64,000 nucleotides of DNA. It comes from Phytophthora sp. 'mugwort' (lineage: Eukaryota; Oomycota; Peronosporomycetes; Peronosporales; Peronosporaceae). The position numbers and the translations under genes were made by a program. Shown here piece by piece: positions 19,982 to 30,849 of this stretch; within the stretch, counting starts at the first letter, position 1, and each line of letters starts with the position of its first letter. The stretch lies in the NCBI GenBank assembly GCA_033558025.1, contig JAUCEF010000008.1:2356001-2420000 (forward strand), read 5' to 3'. A model generated the notes under the pieces. The model did not search any database, was not told where the DNA came from, and saw only the letters and a list, made by a program, of their open reading frames with translations.

Positions 19982-21557
19982 CAGTGCGGGCACTTATTAT
20001 ACTGCCACCCCTGAAAACGGTCAAATTTCAGTCAATAGTTCTTTAGCGACCATGGCGTTCTTACCAATGAAAAGAGCGCTCGAAATTAAGGCGAACACCA
20101 TTGGAAGCGCTCCATTTCGACAAATACTCGCTGCGAGCCAAGCCGACAACGATCGCGACGTCTTGTAGAAGGGGAACAAGCTATACTGCCACTGCGTACA
20201 TTACGAGCTAATGGCGTTGCTTATGCGTGATGCCTATACGTGGCGCAGTCGCTGATATTGCGCGTTTGCTCATACATTTGGTGTCTGCCGCTATATTTTT
20301 TCTTAACGCTAGCATGCCTAGAGGAACGACCCTCACAACGGATGAGCAGGCAGCAATTTTAGCCCTCTACAGACGCGGTATGAGCGAGCGAGCAATCGCA
20401 CAGGACCTAGGGCGCTCGCGACCTGCAATCCACACTTTTCTGAACTCTCCGAAGTCTTACAACACTACCAAGCGGCCCGGCCGCCCACCAAAGCTGACCC
20501 CGCTGCCACGCGGCGCCTCTTGCGCGAGGCGTCGAAAGGGGATTTGAGCGCCAGAGGACTGCAGGAGCAGCTTGAGCTGCCTGTTGGAGTACGCCGAGTC
20601 AAGCAGGTGCTTCAGGAGAGCACGCACGCACTTGACGTACGCTAAGCGCAAGGCGTCGCCAATGCTGACCAAGAAGCACAAGGAGGATCGGCTCAAGTGG
20701 GCGCGTGACAAGGTGACCTGGGACGAGGCCAACTGGGCCAAGTGCGTCTTTTCCGACGAGAAGAAGTTCAACTTGGACGGCCCGGACGGTCTCCAGTACT
20801 ATTGGCATGACCTCCGCCGCGAGAAAAAGTTCTTCTCGACGTGCCAGAGTGGCGGCGGCAGCGCGTGTTGTGCGTTTTGCTCTCACGGTAAAAGCGACCT
20901 CGTGATTTTGGACGGTACGCAAGACAGCGAGTGATACATCCTCACCCTGTCAGAGCATCTTTTGCCTTTTATCGATCGTTTGTACGGGCGCGACTGCATT
21001 TTTCAGCAGGATAATGCGTCGATCCACTCGTCGGGGACTACCAAAGCGTTCCTCCAAGAGCAAAACGTCGAGCTTATGGAGTGGCCAGCGAAGTCGCCGG
21101 ATCTAAATCCTGTCGAGAACATGTGGGGCGTCCTCGCCCGTGCAGTTTACGCTAACGGGCGGCAATTTTCAACCCGGGCAGACCTCATTGCGGCCACTCA
21201 AGACTCATGGGCAAAGATCGGGTCAGAGCTCATCGCCAAGTTGCTCAAGTCGATGCCCAAGCGGTGCATCGAAGTCCTTGAGCGTCGTGGAGCCAAAACT
21301 AGATACTAGCGGGAGCACAATGCGCTTGTGGGGGACGAAAATGGCAACGGCAGTATAGCTTTTTCCCGCTTTTTCATTTGTCTGGTGACGGTTTTGCTTG
21401 CCCCGCAAGAGAATTTGCGGAAATGGAGCGCTTCCAACGATGTTCGCCTTGTTTGGACAAGCTATTTCCATTTAGTTAGAAAATCAAATTCTAAATCGAA
21501 CTACCCGCTGAAATTGGACAGTTTTCATCGGTGGCAGTATAATTAATGCCCGCACTG
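19982..21557 (+). mobile_element. Tc1/mariner (DD34E) transposon with both ends, 1576 bp
   Basis: The left end CAGTGCGGGCACTTATTATA (19982 on), followed by CTGCCACC and CTGAAAAC, pairs with the reverse complement of the right end (21557 back: CAGTGCGGGCATTAATTATA, CTGCCACCGATGAAAAC). Each end is flanked by TA (19980-19981 and 21558-21559), the target duplication of this superfamily. The single transposase gene lies at 20314-21309. Autonomy is lost through frame damage, but the structure is complete. Confidence 0.85.
20314..21309 (+). pseudogene. Tc1 transposase (DD34E), frameshifted
   Basis: The ATG at 20314 opens MPRGTTLTTDEQAAILALYR, a helix-turn-helix region (MSERAIAQDLGRSRPAIHTF), then a GRPPK hinge. 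A frameshift near 20510 leads into RRLLREASKGDLSARGLQEQ; a compensating shift near 20640 restores the original frame. A single in-frame TGA sits at 20932. Catalytic residues are D in CVFSDEKKF, D in IFQQDNASIHSS and E in PVENMWG, with 34 residues between the second and third. The frame then ends cleanly at 21309 (GAKTRY). Length about 330 residues, normal for the family. The remaining sequence is well conserved, so the insertion is probably young or the indels are sequencing errors. Confidence 0.8.
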
Positions 21558-21559
21558 TA

Positions 21560-22497
21560 CTATCGCATTAATCCGCTGAGGTTGTCCATACCTAACGGTA
21601 CTCCCAGAATAAGTGTTTGTTATTTGGAATTAAACCATACTCAGGTGGAACACTATAATATTCGAAAACATACCGTACTGAAATCCCATGACATTTCAGG
21701 GCGACATCGAATGCGATCTCCGCGGCAATTTCGTCAACTCTGACACCCCCCTATTATCTTGTACGGGAATATAGTGGAGGTCGCCGCCTGTAAGGGACCC
21801 TTACTAAGGGTACTGAAGAGTTCTGGAACTACATGGACTTGTTCCGACACGCGCTCGTGTCGATCCATACGCCAGTATCTATTGCCCAAGAGCGAGTTCG
21901 CGACACGCACGACCAGCTCGGTGGTGCTCGCTACGTAAATTGCATCAATGCCATTCATATATACTGCGTCCAGTACCAACCACCTGTACCATGCAAGACC
22001 ATCGCGGCGGTCATGACCGCCACAACGCGTCCACCTTGGGACCGTACATATACACCGATGCCGTCAGTTTGGTACGAACGCTCTCATGCGCGAAAGTGAC
22101 ATATTCAACACGATACTTTCTTGCTGAGGACGTACACTTTTGAAAACTAATTTGAAATGTTATACAATTTTGACCACAGTGTTGAGGCAACAAACAGCTA
22201 TCTCAAAATTGACCTGAGAGCGCTGGCAACAAGAGAAAGAAGTCGAGTCGAGCGCACACAAAAATATAGACGACATTTCTTATGATAAGAGTAGTCCCGT
22301 GCCTTGTTTCTTTTGCGCTTTTTTGGTTGTCTCGCTAGTAGACCGACACTTAACAGTTGTATTTTCGTGTGCGCGCGCCATGCCTTGTAGTTAGTCAGGT
22401 TCAACCACAGGATCGGTCATCGACACCGGCATTGCTAACCTGGTTTTGGACATTCCAAACATCATGTTAACCGCGAGGTCGATTAGACAGTCTGATC

Positions 22498-22529
<32 letters not shown>

Positions 22530-22716
22530 CCAGAGTGTCGGGCGTAAGAGTAGTTTTTGCTTAAAAGTGGCTAGTCAAAAATCGGTTTTAAGTGCCACGG
22601 ACATTATCATTAACCCAATGAAGTATGAGGAGAAAGCCAGGAACATCAATTCGATTCCAAAGTGGTACAAAGTGATGACCCTGACATCAGGGATGGTCTT
22701 TCGCGGTCGACTCGGG
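21560..22716. other. No convincing gene; (TC)13 microsatellite at 22499-22524
   Basis: A plus frame at 21833-22099 has no known motif. The region otherwise holds AT-rich and low-complexity DNA. The dinucleotide run lies 190 bp from the 3' end of the next gene. Confidence 0.4.
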
Positions 22717-23640
22717 CTAATTCTGGGTGGTGCGGCTCACAATGTGTCTGCTTCGCTTCATTTTGACAATCCTCCAATCCACGTCGTCCGGCTCCGTCAC
22801 CAAGGATTCAAAGCACAGCGCCGTCTTAACGTCGGTCTTCACTGTGACCTGCTTCGATGTCTTCGCAACAACGGCCTCCACCGTCTGCGTGGAATGGAAC
22901 AACGCGCTTAACTGCATTTTTTCGAGGATCTCCGAGCCGTCTTCCTCTAACGCCTCGATCTTCATTTTCCTCGTAGCGGCCATGAGGTTGGAGGCCATCT
23001 CCCTAGCATTCTGTTGCATGTTTATCTTGTCCATCGCCATCATCTCCACAAGTTTCTTCCCGACCACAGCACGAAACATCTCCTTCTTCTTTAAGGTCGC
23101 ACGAGTTGCCCTCTTGAATTTGACTCCACTCAGATAGACCCCTGAAAAGTCAAGCTCCTTCAACTCGACACTAGAGATACCCGCTCCCAGTTGCCTCACA
23201 CGAGGTAAAAACTGTCCACGATAGCACGTGGGGTCGAGCATTTGCTCCATCTCGTCGGCAATCTGGGGTCTCTTTGCGTTACCCGTCGCAAAGGCTATCA
23301 GCTCTTTCGAGTGCATCGCATGGATGACGCGATCACAGGCAAACCTGGCGCCGTTGAGAAACTCCGCGGCGTCGACCTCCGTCTTAGACGGCAGTTGTAG
23401 CTTCGCGTAGAGATAATAATTGTGGATGTCCCAGTTACTCGGGGGGAAGACGCTGTGTTCTTGATAACGCCTGAATTGGTCATTCCGGTCCACGACACGC
23501 CTGACAAACTGCGATATTTTCCTGTAAAAGTTGGAACCTGGAGGCTGAGCATCGGGAGAGGAGGAGAAGGACTGGGCGCCGCGCAGGAGTCGCAGAGAGC
23601 GGCCGGTTGTCCAGCGTAGCATGTTGGTCTGGCGAAGCAT
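22717..23640 (-). CDS. Mitochondrial-type paralogous protein A (possible Tim44-like fold)
   Basis: An uninterrupted frame of 307 codons from the ATG at 23640. I chose this start because it opens MLRQTNMLRWTTGRSLRLLR, a basic presequence, followed by GAQSFSSS; an upstream ATG at 23724 would add 28 non-presequence residues. Shared with genes at 23784 and 38448: EHSVFPPSN, LQLPSKTEVDAAEFLNGARF, and the C-terminal FESLVTEPDDVDWRIV. The last motif recalls the end of Tim44/MRPL45-like domains (WxFER...W), but this is a weak resemblance. A mitochondrial matrix or inner-membrane role is inferred. Unlike its two paralogues this copy has no intron at the presequence junction. It is divergent from paralogue B across 143 nt. 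Confidence 0.75.
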   Translation of the reverse strand: MLRQTNMLRWTTGRSLRLLRGAQSFSSSPDAQPPGSNFYRKISQFVRRVVDRNDQFRRYQEHSVFPPSNWDIHNYYLYAKLQLPSKTEVDAAEFLNGARFACDRVIHAMHSKELIAFATGNAKRPQIADEMEQMLDPTCYRGQFLPRVRQLGAGISSVELKELDFSGVYLSGVKFKRATRATLKKKEMFRAVVGKKLVEMMAMDKINMQQNAREMASNLMAATRKMKIEALEEDGSEILEKMQLSALFHSTQTVEAVVAKTSKQVTVKTDVKTALCFESLVTEPDDVDWRIVKMKRSRHIVSRTTQN

Positions 23641-23783
23641 ACGCACCCTACAATTATAATTGCAACATGTCACCCTAAACTTGCAACCGCGGTGAAGTAG
23701 AGAACCACAATTACTTTTCTCCAATATTTACCAATCACATTGCGGTCTTGAATCAGCCACACAATCACCCCCGCGGCGCAAAG
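23641..23783. promoter_or_regulatory. Shared 143-nt intergenic region of a divergent gene pair
   Basis: It separates the two start codons at 23640 (minus) and 23784 (plus). It contains CCAATATTTACCAATCACA (about 23721-23739), with two CCAAT-like cores. The substring TTTACCAATCACA also occurs at 38322, near the third paralogue. A bidirectional promoter is inferred from spacing only. Confidence 0.4.
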
Positions 23784-24773
23784 ATGCAGGTGCTTGCCCG
23801 TCGCGTCCGCACCCCGCTGCGTCTCCGCAGACCTTCGCACGTCGCGCTGTCACTGCCCACTTCATTGCAAGTGCGTCACCCATCCTCTTTCATATTTTTT
23901 TTGCCACAAACGTCCTTCAACATGTCCATAATTATCTGCTAGCGCGGTGTATCAATTGTCCATTTGTCCCCACAGCACTTTTCGTCCTCTTCCAACGCAA
24001 AACCATCGGTTCTCGATGGTCCTGAAGGACTCCTGCAATTCGTCAACCGCGCTGTGGAACGTGTCACCACCCAGATGCCCAGATACCGCGAACATAGCGT
24101 TTTCCCGCCGTCCAACGGGATCCTGCAGAACTACTTGCTCTTCATTAAGCTCCAGTTGCCCACTAACACGGAAATTGACGCCGTCGAATTTCTGAACGGA
24201 GCGCGTTTTGCCTGCGACTTGGCGGTCAACACCATGTACTCGCGGGAGTTCGTAAACTACGCCACGGGGGCCATCTCTGAGTCCCCCGCGGCCGAGAAGA
24301 TGAAGTCCGGACTGTCTGAGGGCAGCTACGATGCCTTCCTGTTCGCTATGAAGCAGACAAGCAAGGCCGGCAACAGATTCACGCTTAAGCAGCTGGATAT
24401 CAACGGTGTCTATTTGTACGACGTCAACTGGGACAGGATGTCGCTGGCGGAGCTGAAGCAGGAGGAGGCTCTGGAAGCCTACAACCGAGCGCAGGTGACC
24501 AAGTTGGAGAAGCAGGAAGGAAAGGGAGGTATAGTAAAGGACAGGGAGAAGGTGGTGGTGAACCCCATGGCAGATATCAGCGAGGATGACCACGCGACCA
24601 TGATTGAGCGCCTGCGGTTGGATGTGTTGCTGGATACCGTGGAGCATTTGGAAGTCGTTACAGCTGAAACTGCAGATCAAGTGCTGGAGAAGAAGACGTC
24701 CACCGTGTGGCGCTTTGAATCGCTTGTTACACAGCCAGAGGATGTGGACTGGCGGATCGTCAGTGTGCTTTAG
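23784..24773 (+). CDS. Mitochondrial-type paralogous protein B, two exons
   Basis: I read join(23784..23870, 23976..24773), 294 codons plus stop. Exon 1 gives MQVLARRVRTPLRLRRPSHV then ALSLPTSLQ, a strongly basic presequence. The 105-nt intron (GTGCGT...CCCACAG) is phase 0. Exon 2 starts HFSSSSNAKPS. Family motifs follow: REHSVFPPSN (about residue 65), LQLPTNTEIDAVEFLNGARF and FACD, LDINGVYLYDV, a charged middle, and FESLVTQPEDVDWRIVSVL at the C-terminus. It is paralogous to the genes at 22717 and 38448. The final motif weakly suggests a Tim44-like or NTF2-like fold; function unknown. No frame damage, so probably expressed; AATAAATAAA lies at 24834-24843 downstream. Confidence 0.8.
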
Positions 24774-25150
24774 CTAGGCTGGTGCTGGAACTCCGTGTGT
24801 CCAGCCTTTGATCGAATTGTCGGGTCGATGGCTAAATAAATAAACTTGTCATCTTTGCCGCTAAGGGCAACGAAGGTCAAAAGTTTTGCTGCATAAATAA
24901 CACTTACATAACACCGATAACTCTAATCACAACCCGTTCACTGTGGTTTGTCCCCTATTTTAACTTCCCGCAAGAGAAAAAAGTCACTTTGGAGTGCGTT
25001 GTTTAGGAAAGGATCGTGTTTTTCGTGTTGCTATTAAACGTGTAACGTAAACGTGGCGCCGTGGATGGAAATCTGCGGGATATCCCTGATCGTCAACTCG
25101 TCTTCTATTTGGCATGGAATCCCACCTCTCTCTGTCTTTTCTGAGCAATG
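24774..25150. other. 3' flank of gene B, no gene
   Basis: Contains the AATAAATAAA tract at 24834-24843 (possible polyadenylation region) and otherwise short frames. Confidence 0.4.
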
Positions 25151-25159
25151 GCTGGATGC

Positions 25160-25620
25160 AAGATGACAGGTGTTTTAACAAAGTTGAAAGTTTTTTTATT
25201 ATCGATTCCACAAAGGAGGAAGTTTCTTAACGTTGCCGAAACTCAAAATTACGATCTGCTTGCGGAATGCAGAGTGAATGTTTAGGTAAACTTCTACGAC
25301 AAGCCGACGGAGCGCTTAAAAATGGTGAGTGGATTCGGAACTTTGACAGCGAGATGAGGCAAGCATCGAGCTATATCATGATTTTGGTCGATGGCGCGTA
25401 CTCCCATTAATTGGATGGCGTTGATGCTGGGAGAGCTTACGACATACTCTTCAGAAACTCCTACCTAATATAAGCTCGCATCTTCAGCCCACGGATCATA
25501 GCTGCTCTAAAAACTGGCTACCGAAACAATCGCATGGAACTAGCCGTGAACGGATAGATCCGATAAGGTCCGAGACGACACCTGAAAGAAAAACTATATA
25601 CTACGTCGATCAGCCCCAGG
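25160..25620 (+). pseudogene. pogo/Tigger DDE transposase fragment
   Basis: Pieces in shifting frames: NVAETQNYDLLAECRVN (about 25232-25282), NFYDKPTERLK, GEWIRNFDSEMRQASSYIMI then LVDGAYSH (about 25329-25407), and IIAALKTGYRNNRMELAVNG (25498-25557). The order FYDKPTxW...FDxEMR...LLxDxxxSH...AxIIxxLKxxYR is that of the Tigger/pogo DDE core, in which LVDGAYSH corresponds to LLDNxxSH. Decayed; no ends identified. Confidence 0.55.
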
Positions 25621-26103
25621 CTATGAGGTGGACCGTCCCGTCGGTGGATGGATGAAGAGGTGTCCACGATAGCGAACTGCTTTCGCAAGAAAGGAATGCT
25701 CTCTACTGATGAGAGCGATCTCCCAAAACCGCAAGTGCTCAGATGACTGAGCTGTTAATTTGAATGGAATGGTACTGTACATGTATGTAACCAACTGTAA
25801 TAGTATATCTACTGTGCATATAAATACCCTGTAGTAGCTAAAACGTTGAAGCTGTTCAAGTAAATGGACGGTATCTGTACTGACGTGCCATCTGAGCCGC
25901 AGATTGGAGAGTGGAATTATCCTGAGGTAAGTCACCGCTTCGTGGCCCCCTGCGAGTTTCGTGACCCAGTAATATCGACCAATGTAACGGCCTCATTTGA
26001 AACAGATCGTTTAAATGAGCAGAAATCAATGACAAGCTCTTAAGGCAGGTAACCTCCGATAGCTTGAGAACAATCATTTCGTGAAGAGCAAGAAAACCAC
26101 CAT

Positions 26104-26770
26104 GGCCTCACTGACGAGGCGCTGAGGACTGCAGTTCAAGCGGCGCTCGACGGGGAGATGATGGCTGTTACGCGCGCAAAGACTGGCGTTTCAGCAAGCG
26201 CTCTGAAGAAGTGGGTAGCTGCTGCTCGTGCTGGCCATCCTCTTAACCGCCGGCGGCGGGCTATCCTCCTATGCTGGCCGAAGAAGCGGAGAAAAGCATT
26301 GAGGAGTGGGCGCTGGGGAGCCCAGGAGCTGTACCGCGACAATGCGAAGGTGAACGCTAGTAAAGCGGCGGCTATGCGCTTAGCCTCGCTGGCGTGGGAG
26401 GCCTGCAACTCCGGCAAGAATATCAAGTAGGGGGTTCGAGAGCTGCGGCATCTACCCTCATTCGATTGTTAAGATGCTGAGCAAGTTGGCGAACTTCCAG
26501 CGGAATGGCGCCCCGGCCCAAGTACAGCGTGCAAAGTGGAACACGTTTTCAGCAATAAATCTTGGTGTTCCTTGCTCCTGTTCGGAAGCAACGCAAAACG
26601 CACAGTGGCGGGAGGACTTCTTACGCGAGAACTGCTGGATGAGATAGCTTCGGCTCAATCGAAGACCGTGCGAAGAGACCGAAGCGCCTTCAGAAGAAAG
26701 AGATTGCAGCACCACCTGCGCCGATGCCAGTCGCATCGACAGTCGAGTACGAGTTTGTGGTGTGATTGGA
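26104..26770 (+). pseudogene. pogo/Tigger-like transposase, DNA-binding end
   Basis: Starting near 26104 the frame gives LTDEALRTAVQAALDGEMMA then VSASALKKWVAAARAGHPLN, a psq-type helix-turn-helix followed by the usual R-rich linker. After frameshifts, PPMLAEEAEKSIEEWALGSP corresponds to the start of the CENP-B helix. A distal piece at 26660-26760 (RPKRLQKKEIAAPPAPMPVA) looks like the C-terminal tail, so the catalytic middle is deleted. It is separate from the core fragment at 25160 but could be from a related element. Confidence 0.45.
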
Positions 26771-26779
26771 GTGCCGATG

Positions 26780-27339
26780 CACTGCTAAACTTAATAACAT
26801 TTTGTCCCTGCGTCTTGATTTTACTGGTGGACATTAATTCGTACTTACCAAAAAGTGACGAAAAGGCTGGCTTCTTACTGAGCACAAATCAAAAAGGGCC
26901 ACAAAACTGGTACGCAGAGAATTCTGGGTAGTGTATGAAGATGGCCAGTAAATGCATGCAAGCAGCAAGACGCATCAAAATCTCAAAAATAGTCGCGAAA
27001 TTCCTGGTTTCGGTGATACCCTTCGTCTTGTTGTAGCCTCTATAGAAGTGAACTTAGGGACGATCAAACTTGGTGCATCAAAAAGGGCCACGAAAGCGAT
27101 GACTTACCTTACATCAATTGAAGGAACCTGTGTGTGTGTCTGTCCGAATCCTGCCTGCCCGCCTGCACCTTCCTTTCGGCATGGCTTGGCTTTGCGTTTA
27201 GTACCGCTACCAGCCCATACAATCGAATCCCACTATCTTTCCGACTCGAAAACAATTGCCGGAAATTGCAAACATAGCACTGCGTGACCACTTAAGCCCC
27301 TTCTCATTAGTGTGGAGAAGCGTCAAGCAAGAATATCAG
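26780..27339. other. No gene recognised
   Basis: Two short strings (TCAAAAAGGGCCAC at about 26888 and 27080) are repeated. Nothing else is supportable. Confidence 0.35.
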
Positions 27340-28040
27340 ATCCCCATGAAATGGTCAGATCGGTGAGAAAGGCGGCCCCAGCTGTGAAGAGAGGGGACGA
27401 TCGAGCCGGATCAAGATACGAGGTAAAGGCGGGCGACGTCCGACTTAATCCGGGGTGTGAGGGGATGGTTTGGCGACAGGAAAGGAAACCAGGGTCGGGC
27501 AACCACCTAATACAGATCTGTTATACTGTGATCACTCGACCAATCAGGGATCGGACGGATATTTGAAGCCTGGATCGGGGGAATGCAAGAGATCAGGACT
27601 GGTCAGCGACGACGGATTCGGTAAAACCGGACCTAACTCCAAGCTTCATCTTGAGCGGGCCCAGACATGTTGATCCGGCATCCGTGGGCAGGGTTATGCT
27701 CAGTTGACCGCGATCAGACAAGTCAATTCGATCGGACGTTCGAAATTGGACCAATCGATGATGGGATCCGCAGATCGAACTGATCAGACCTTCAAGGTTC
27801 AGAAGATCGTGCCGATCCGGCATTCAAGGATCGGAAGTTCGGGCTGATTCGGCGTCCAGATCGGCCTACACACCGTCATCTGAGATCGTGCAGATCAGAT
27901 CGATCTTGCTGTCAAGATCAAGCAGATCGGGTCGATCGGTGTGCGACGATCGGCATACAGGTCCCGACATCCTCGATCTGTCAGATCAGCATACATATTC
28001 TGACATCCGCGATCTGGCGGATTGAGATTCGATCAGCAGT
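27340..28040. repeat. GATC-rich repeat region
   Basis: Very frequent GATC with recurring phrases such as CAGATCGGGTCGATCGG and CGATCTGTCAGATCAGCATAC / CGATCTGGCGGATTGAG. Same compositional family as 14380-14790. Possibly LTR or leader DNA of a gypsy-type element; no coding signal. Confidence 0.5.
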
Positions 28041-28244
28041 CGTCCTCGGGGATGGGCAAGTATGAAGTAGGTACGTGTTGAGTGGTTGAAGAAGGGCATG
28101 ATTCAGGAGATTCAGGTGGTACGAGATAGGTTCAATCAGACTCGAATTTACATTGGACTACTTAGGCGATTTTAACTCTTTCGTGCTAAAGGTCGCTAGA
28201 TGCGCCTTTTAAAACGGCTATCAAAACACGGTAGAAAACGCCGC

Positions 28245-28275
28245 CCTAAAAGGGCGCAGGGAGCGCCCTTTTAGG
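28245..28275. repeat. Perfect hairpin, 13-bp arms, 5-nt loop
   Basis: CCTAAAAGGGCGC and GCGCCCTTTTAGG flank AGGGA, followed directly by TATATAA. Could be the end of a MITE or a regulatory hairpin; not a bacterial-style terminator given the host. Confidence 0.6.
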
Positions 28276-28779
28276 TATATAACGGGAAATGGTACCTTGT
28301 TGTGTTTCTACCAATCAAAAACATGTGATAAACCCCATTTCATGTCGACAGCTGCACCCCGTTGCTGCCATGTCGCCGTGGTCGGGTATAAAATTAGCAT
28401 TCCCTATTCTTGGCTGACCGGCCAATGCTCACCAAACGTTGGAGCATACGAATTCCTTGATACATGCACCACACCTTCCCTGCATGCTCAAGTAAGTTGC
28501 ATACAACTTTCATTGTTCGATTGTTCTAGAATAATGCGGACTAGCTTTTAAGACTGGGAGGACACGCAGCTAGTTCAAATAGCATATCAATTCGAGCGAG
28601 ACTGTTTACGAGTAACGTGGAGTTATGTGGCACGCCGTATGACTAATTCGAAGCGTACGCTAGCAGCTACGTTACGACTCGCTAGTCTGAAGCGCACTTA
28701 TGGTAAGATATTGGGAAACGTTCCATGGCGTTTCTTTGGTGGCACAAACCCCCATACGATGGGCGGTTATTTAGCCGCA

Positions 28780-29600
28780 GTAGTGCTGTTCCAGCGGTTC
28801 GCGAACAGCAAGGACAAAACGGTGACGGTGCAGCTCACGTTCGCGCCGATAACGCTGAAATCCACCAGGAAGTGCATCGTATCGCTGGTCGTGGCCAACG
28901 CGGCCGTGATGGCCGTGGCGTACATCGACATGATGGCGAGATGAGCGAATATTTCGGCGAACTGAGCGGGAGACGTGGGGGGGGGGGATGGCAGGCGAGC
29001 AGCAGCGCCGGATGGATGGTGTGCGAGACGTTTTCAATGAAGGGGGCCGTGGGGCCGAAACGATTGAGTTCGTCCGTGAGCAAGGCGGCGACGTACACGG
29101 ACTCCAAGGACGATGTGGTCTTGGCGATGCTGGCCAAAGTGGGTGTGTCGGCGCTGTCCAAGACTGCTTGTTGGAACCGTGAGCAGTGCGAACATGGTGG
29201 TGTGGGTGACGGTTGCGGTGGTGTGGACCGAGGGGTCCAAACGACTGAGCGTGCTGGAGACATTGGTGATCAAGGTGGCGACGTACACGGACGCCAAGGA
29301 CGAGGCGGCCGGGTTGAAGCTGGTCAAGGTGTGCTTGCGTGGGACGGTGAGCAGTTCGAAGTGGTCACGTCCGAGACGATGGCAGCGGTGTGGACCGAGG
29401 GTTTCGAACGACTGAACGTGCTGGAGACGCTTGTGAACAAGACAACGGCGATGAGGGCCCTGCAACAAGCGTGCTGGCGTCAGTACAAGTGTAACACGTT
29501 GTGACAAGCGTGCAAACAGATTACTTTCACAAGCAGAAGCGGCTGAAATCGTGAGTATGATGTTTGCCAAAGTCACTGCCGAGGACATTCGTCAAGAAGC
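28780..29600 (-). pseudogene. Possible degraded membrane-protein locus
   Basis: On the minus strand, pieces with alternating hydrophobic and Ser/Thr-rich character recur: ASVYVATLITNVSSTLSRLD then PSVHTTATVTHTT (29351-29180), SLESVYVAALLTDELNRFGP then TAPFIENVSHTIHPAL (about 29120-29010), and MSMYATAITAALATTSDTMH then FLVDFSVIGANVSCTV (28940-28830). The first two look like copies of one repeated unit. The plus strand is also open but less protein-like. Frames change repeatedly. Unknown family; strand choice is a judgement. Confidence 0.3.
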
Positions 29601-29945
29601 TGGGCGCATACATGATAATTCCGGCGAAATTCTTCCAGCTGGAGCAAACAGATGTGTTTCTGGATGTTAGTGCTAGTATTGGCAACGTCCTTGTCCAAGT
29701 GGCATTGACAACGAACGTCGGTGCATGCATTGGCGTTGATGTACGAGTGGAGCTATGCGGATTTGCAAACGCTCATGTGAAACGTCACCTGGGAGTGCTT
29801 CCTGTGCTAGGTAAGGTAATGATGAGACCCGACGATGTAAGGGGTGCAGCATTGTCGGATCAGTAGCCAACATGCAATGCTACTAGTGTCTTCGCAAACA
29901 TTTTCTTGTTTGAAGAAGACGCCAAACTGATTGTTTCGCGAGAAA
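29601..29945. other. Unassigned plus-strand frame
   Basis: An open frame at 29564-29866 has no recognised motif. No call made. Confidence 0.3.
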
Positions 29946-30790
29946 TTAGTGCAATGAAGTGTGCACGCCTCGTTGTGGCAACTTCTTTATTTGTCCGCGG
30001 CACCGCGCGTCATGCGCACGACCGTTTTGCACACGGTGGCAGTTAGTGTATGAAATAAGGGGACAATGTAGCTGGAAAGCAAGTCTCCATCCCTTGTACA
30101 TTGACGAGCGCAAGTTATAGCTGCAATATACATATGAACATATTCTTCCAAGTATAACGTCCACGTCGCCATTTGTCAGCGCATCCGCCTTGCTTGCCGA
30201 CGTCTCGGATTCTGGCGCTTGGTGGTGAAGTGATCCGGGTGTAGTCGTCGGCTTATCGGACGCCTGGCGGTTCATCGTGGTGGAGGACGTTGCTGCTCGC
30301 TCTCTCCCCCAGTCGTGAAGCCGGGGCATACGTAGGTGGTCGTGGTTCGCGACGGTGGCGCTCGGGGTGCAACGTGCTAGCCTGGGCGGCGCCATGGACA
30401 CGAAGCGCTCGTTGTTGCCCTTCGAACCGGTGCGCACCAGCTGTGGACACCAGCTTGATGCCTTGCTGGTTGCGGGTGTCGTGAATATTTGTTGCTGCTC
30501 TCGTCCAGCAGCATGACGTACATCAGCGAGCGCACTTCGACGGCGTTGGCGAAGACGTCAAAATAGGTGCAAAACGGCAACGGAGGAGAATCGCGACTGG
30601 AACGAGAGAGAGAGGTGAAGCGGAGGCACACAGGCGGTGCAGCCAGGGCATCAGTAGCGCCAAGTGCTCACCCCTCACTCACCACCACAATCATGTAGCT
30701 CGCCACGCCGTCCATGTAGTGCACCAACTCGACCGGGTCGCTGCTTGCTCACAGCAAGCAGGAGCACGCCCGCGCTCATGTTGATCCCTT
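29946..30790 (-). pseudogene. Unknown protein locus, minus strand, frame-broken
   Basis: Minus-strand pieces DPVELVHYMDGVASYMIVVV (about 30745-30685), FDVFANAVEVRSLMYVMLLD (30565-30506) and NIHDTRNQQGIKLVSTAGAH (about 30490-30430) read like one protein joined across a possible GTGAGT...CCAG intron (30684-30610) and a frameshift. A Ser/Thr/Pro/His-rich tail follows down to 29946. No family is recognised. It could be part of the same locus as the membrane-protein pieces at 28780-29600. Confidence 0.3.
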
Positions 30791-30849
30791 CAAAATTGTT
30801 CAATCAGAATGTACGCGATACGAACGTGCTTGCACGTTCTGGATAATCA

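Noticed and set aside
23952..24680. 242-codon minus-strand frame
   Set aside because: Antisense shadow of paralogue B.
28245..28275. Rho-independent terminator
   Set aside because: Hairpin in a eukaryotic setting, no T run and no gene upstream.
28725..29504. 259-codon plus-strand frame as a gene
   Set aside because: Composition is repetitive and the minus strand shows more natural, repeated membrane-like segments.
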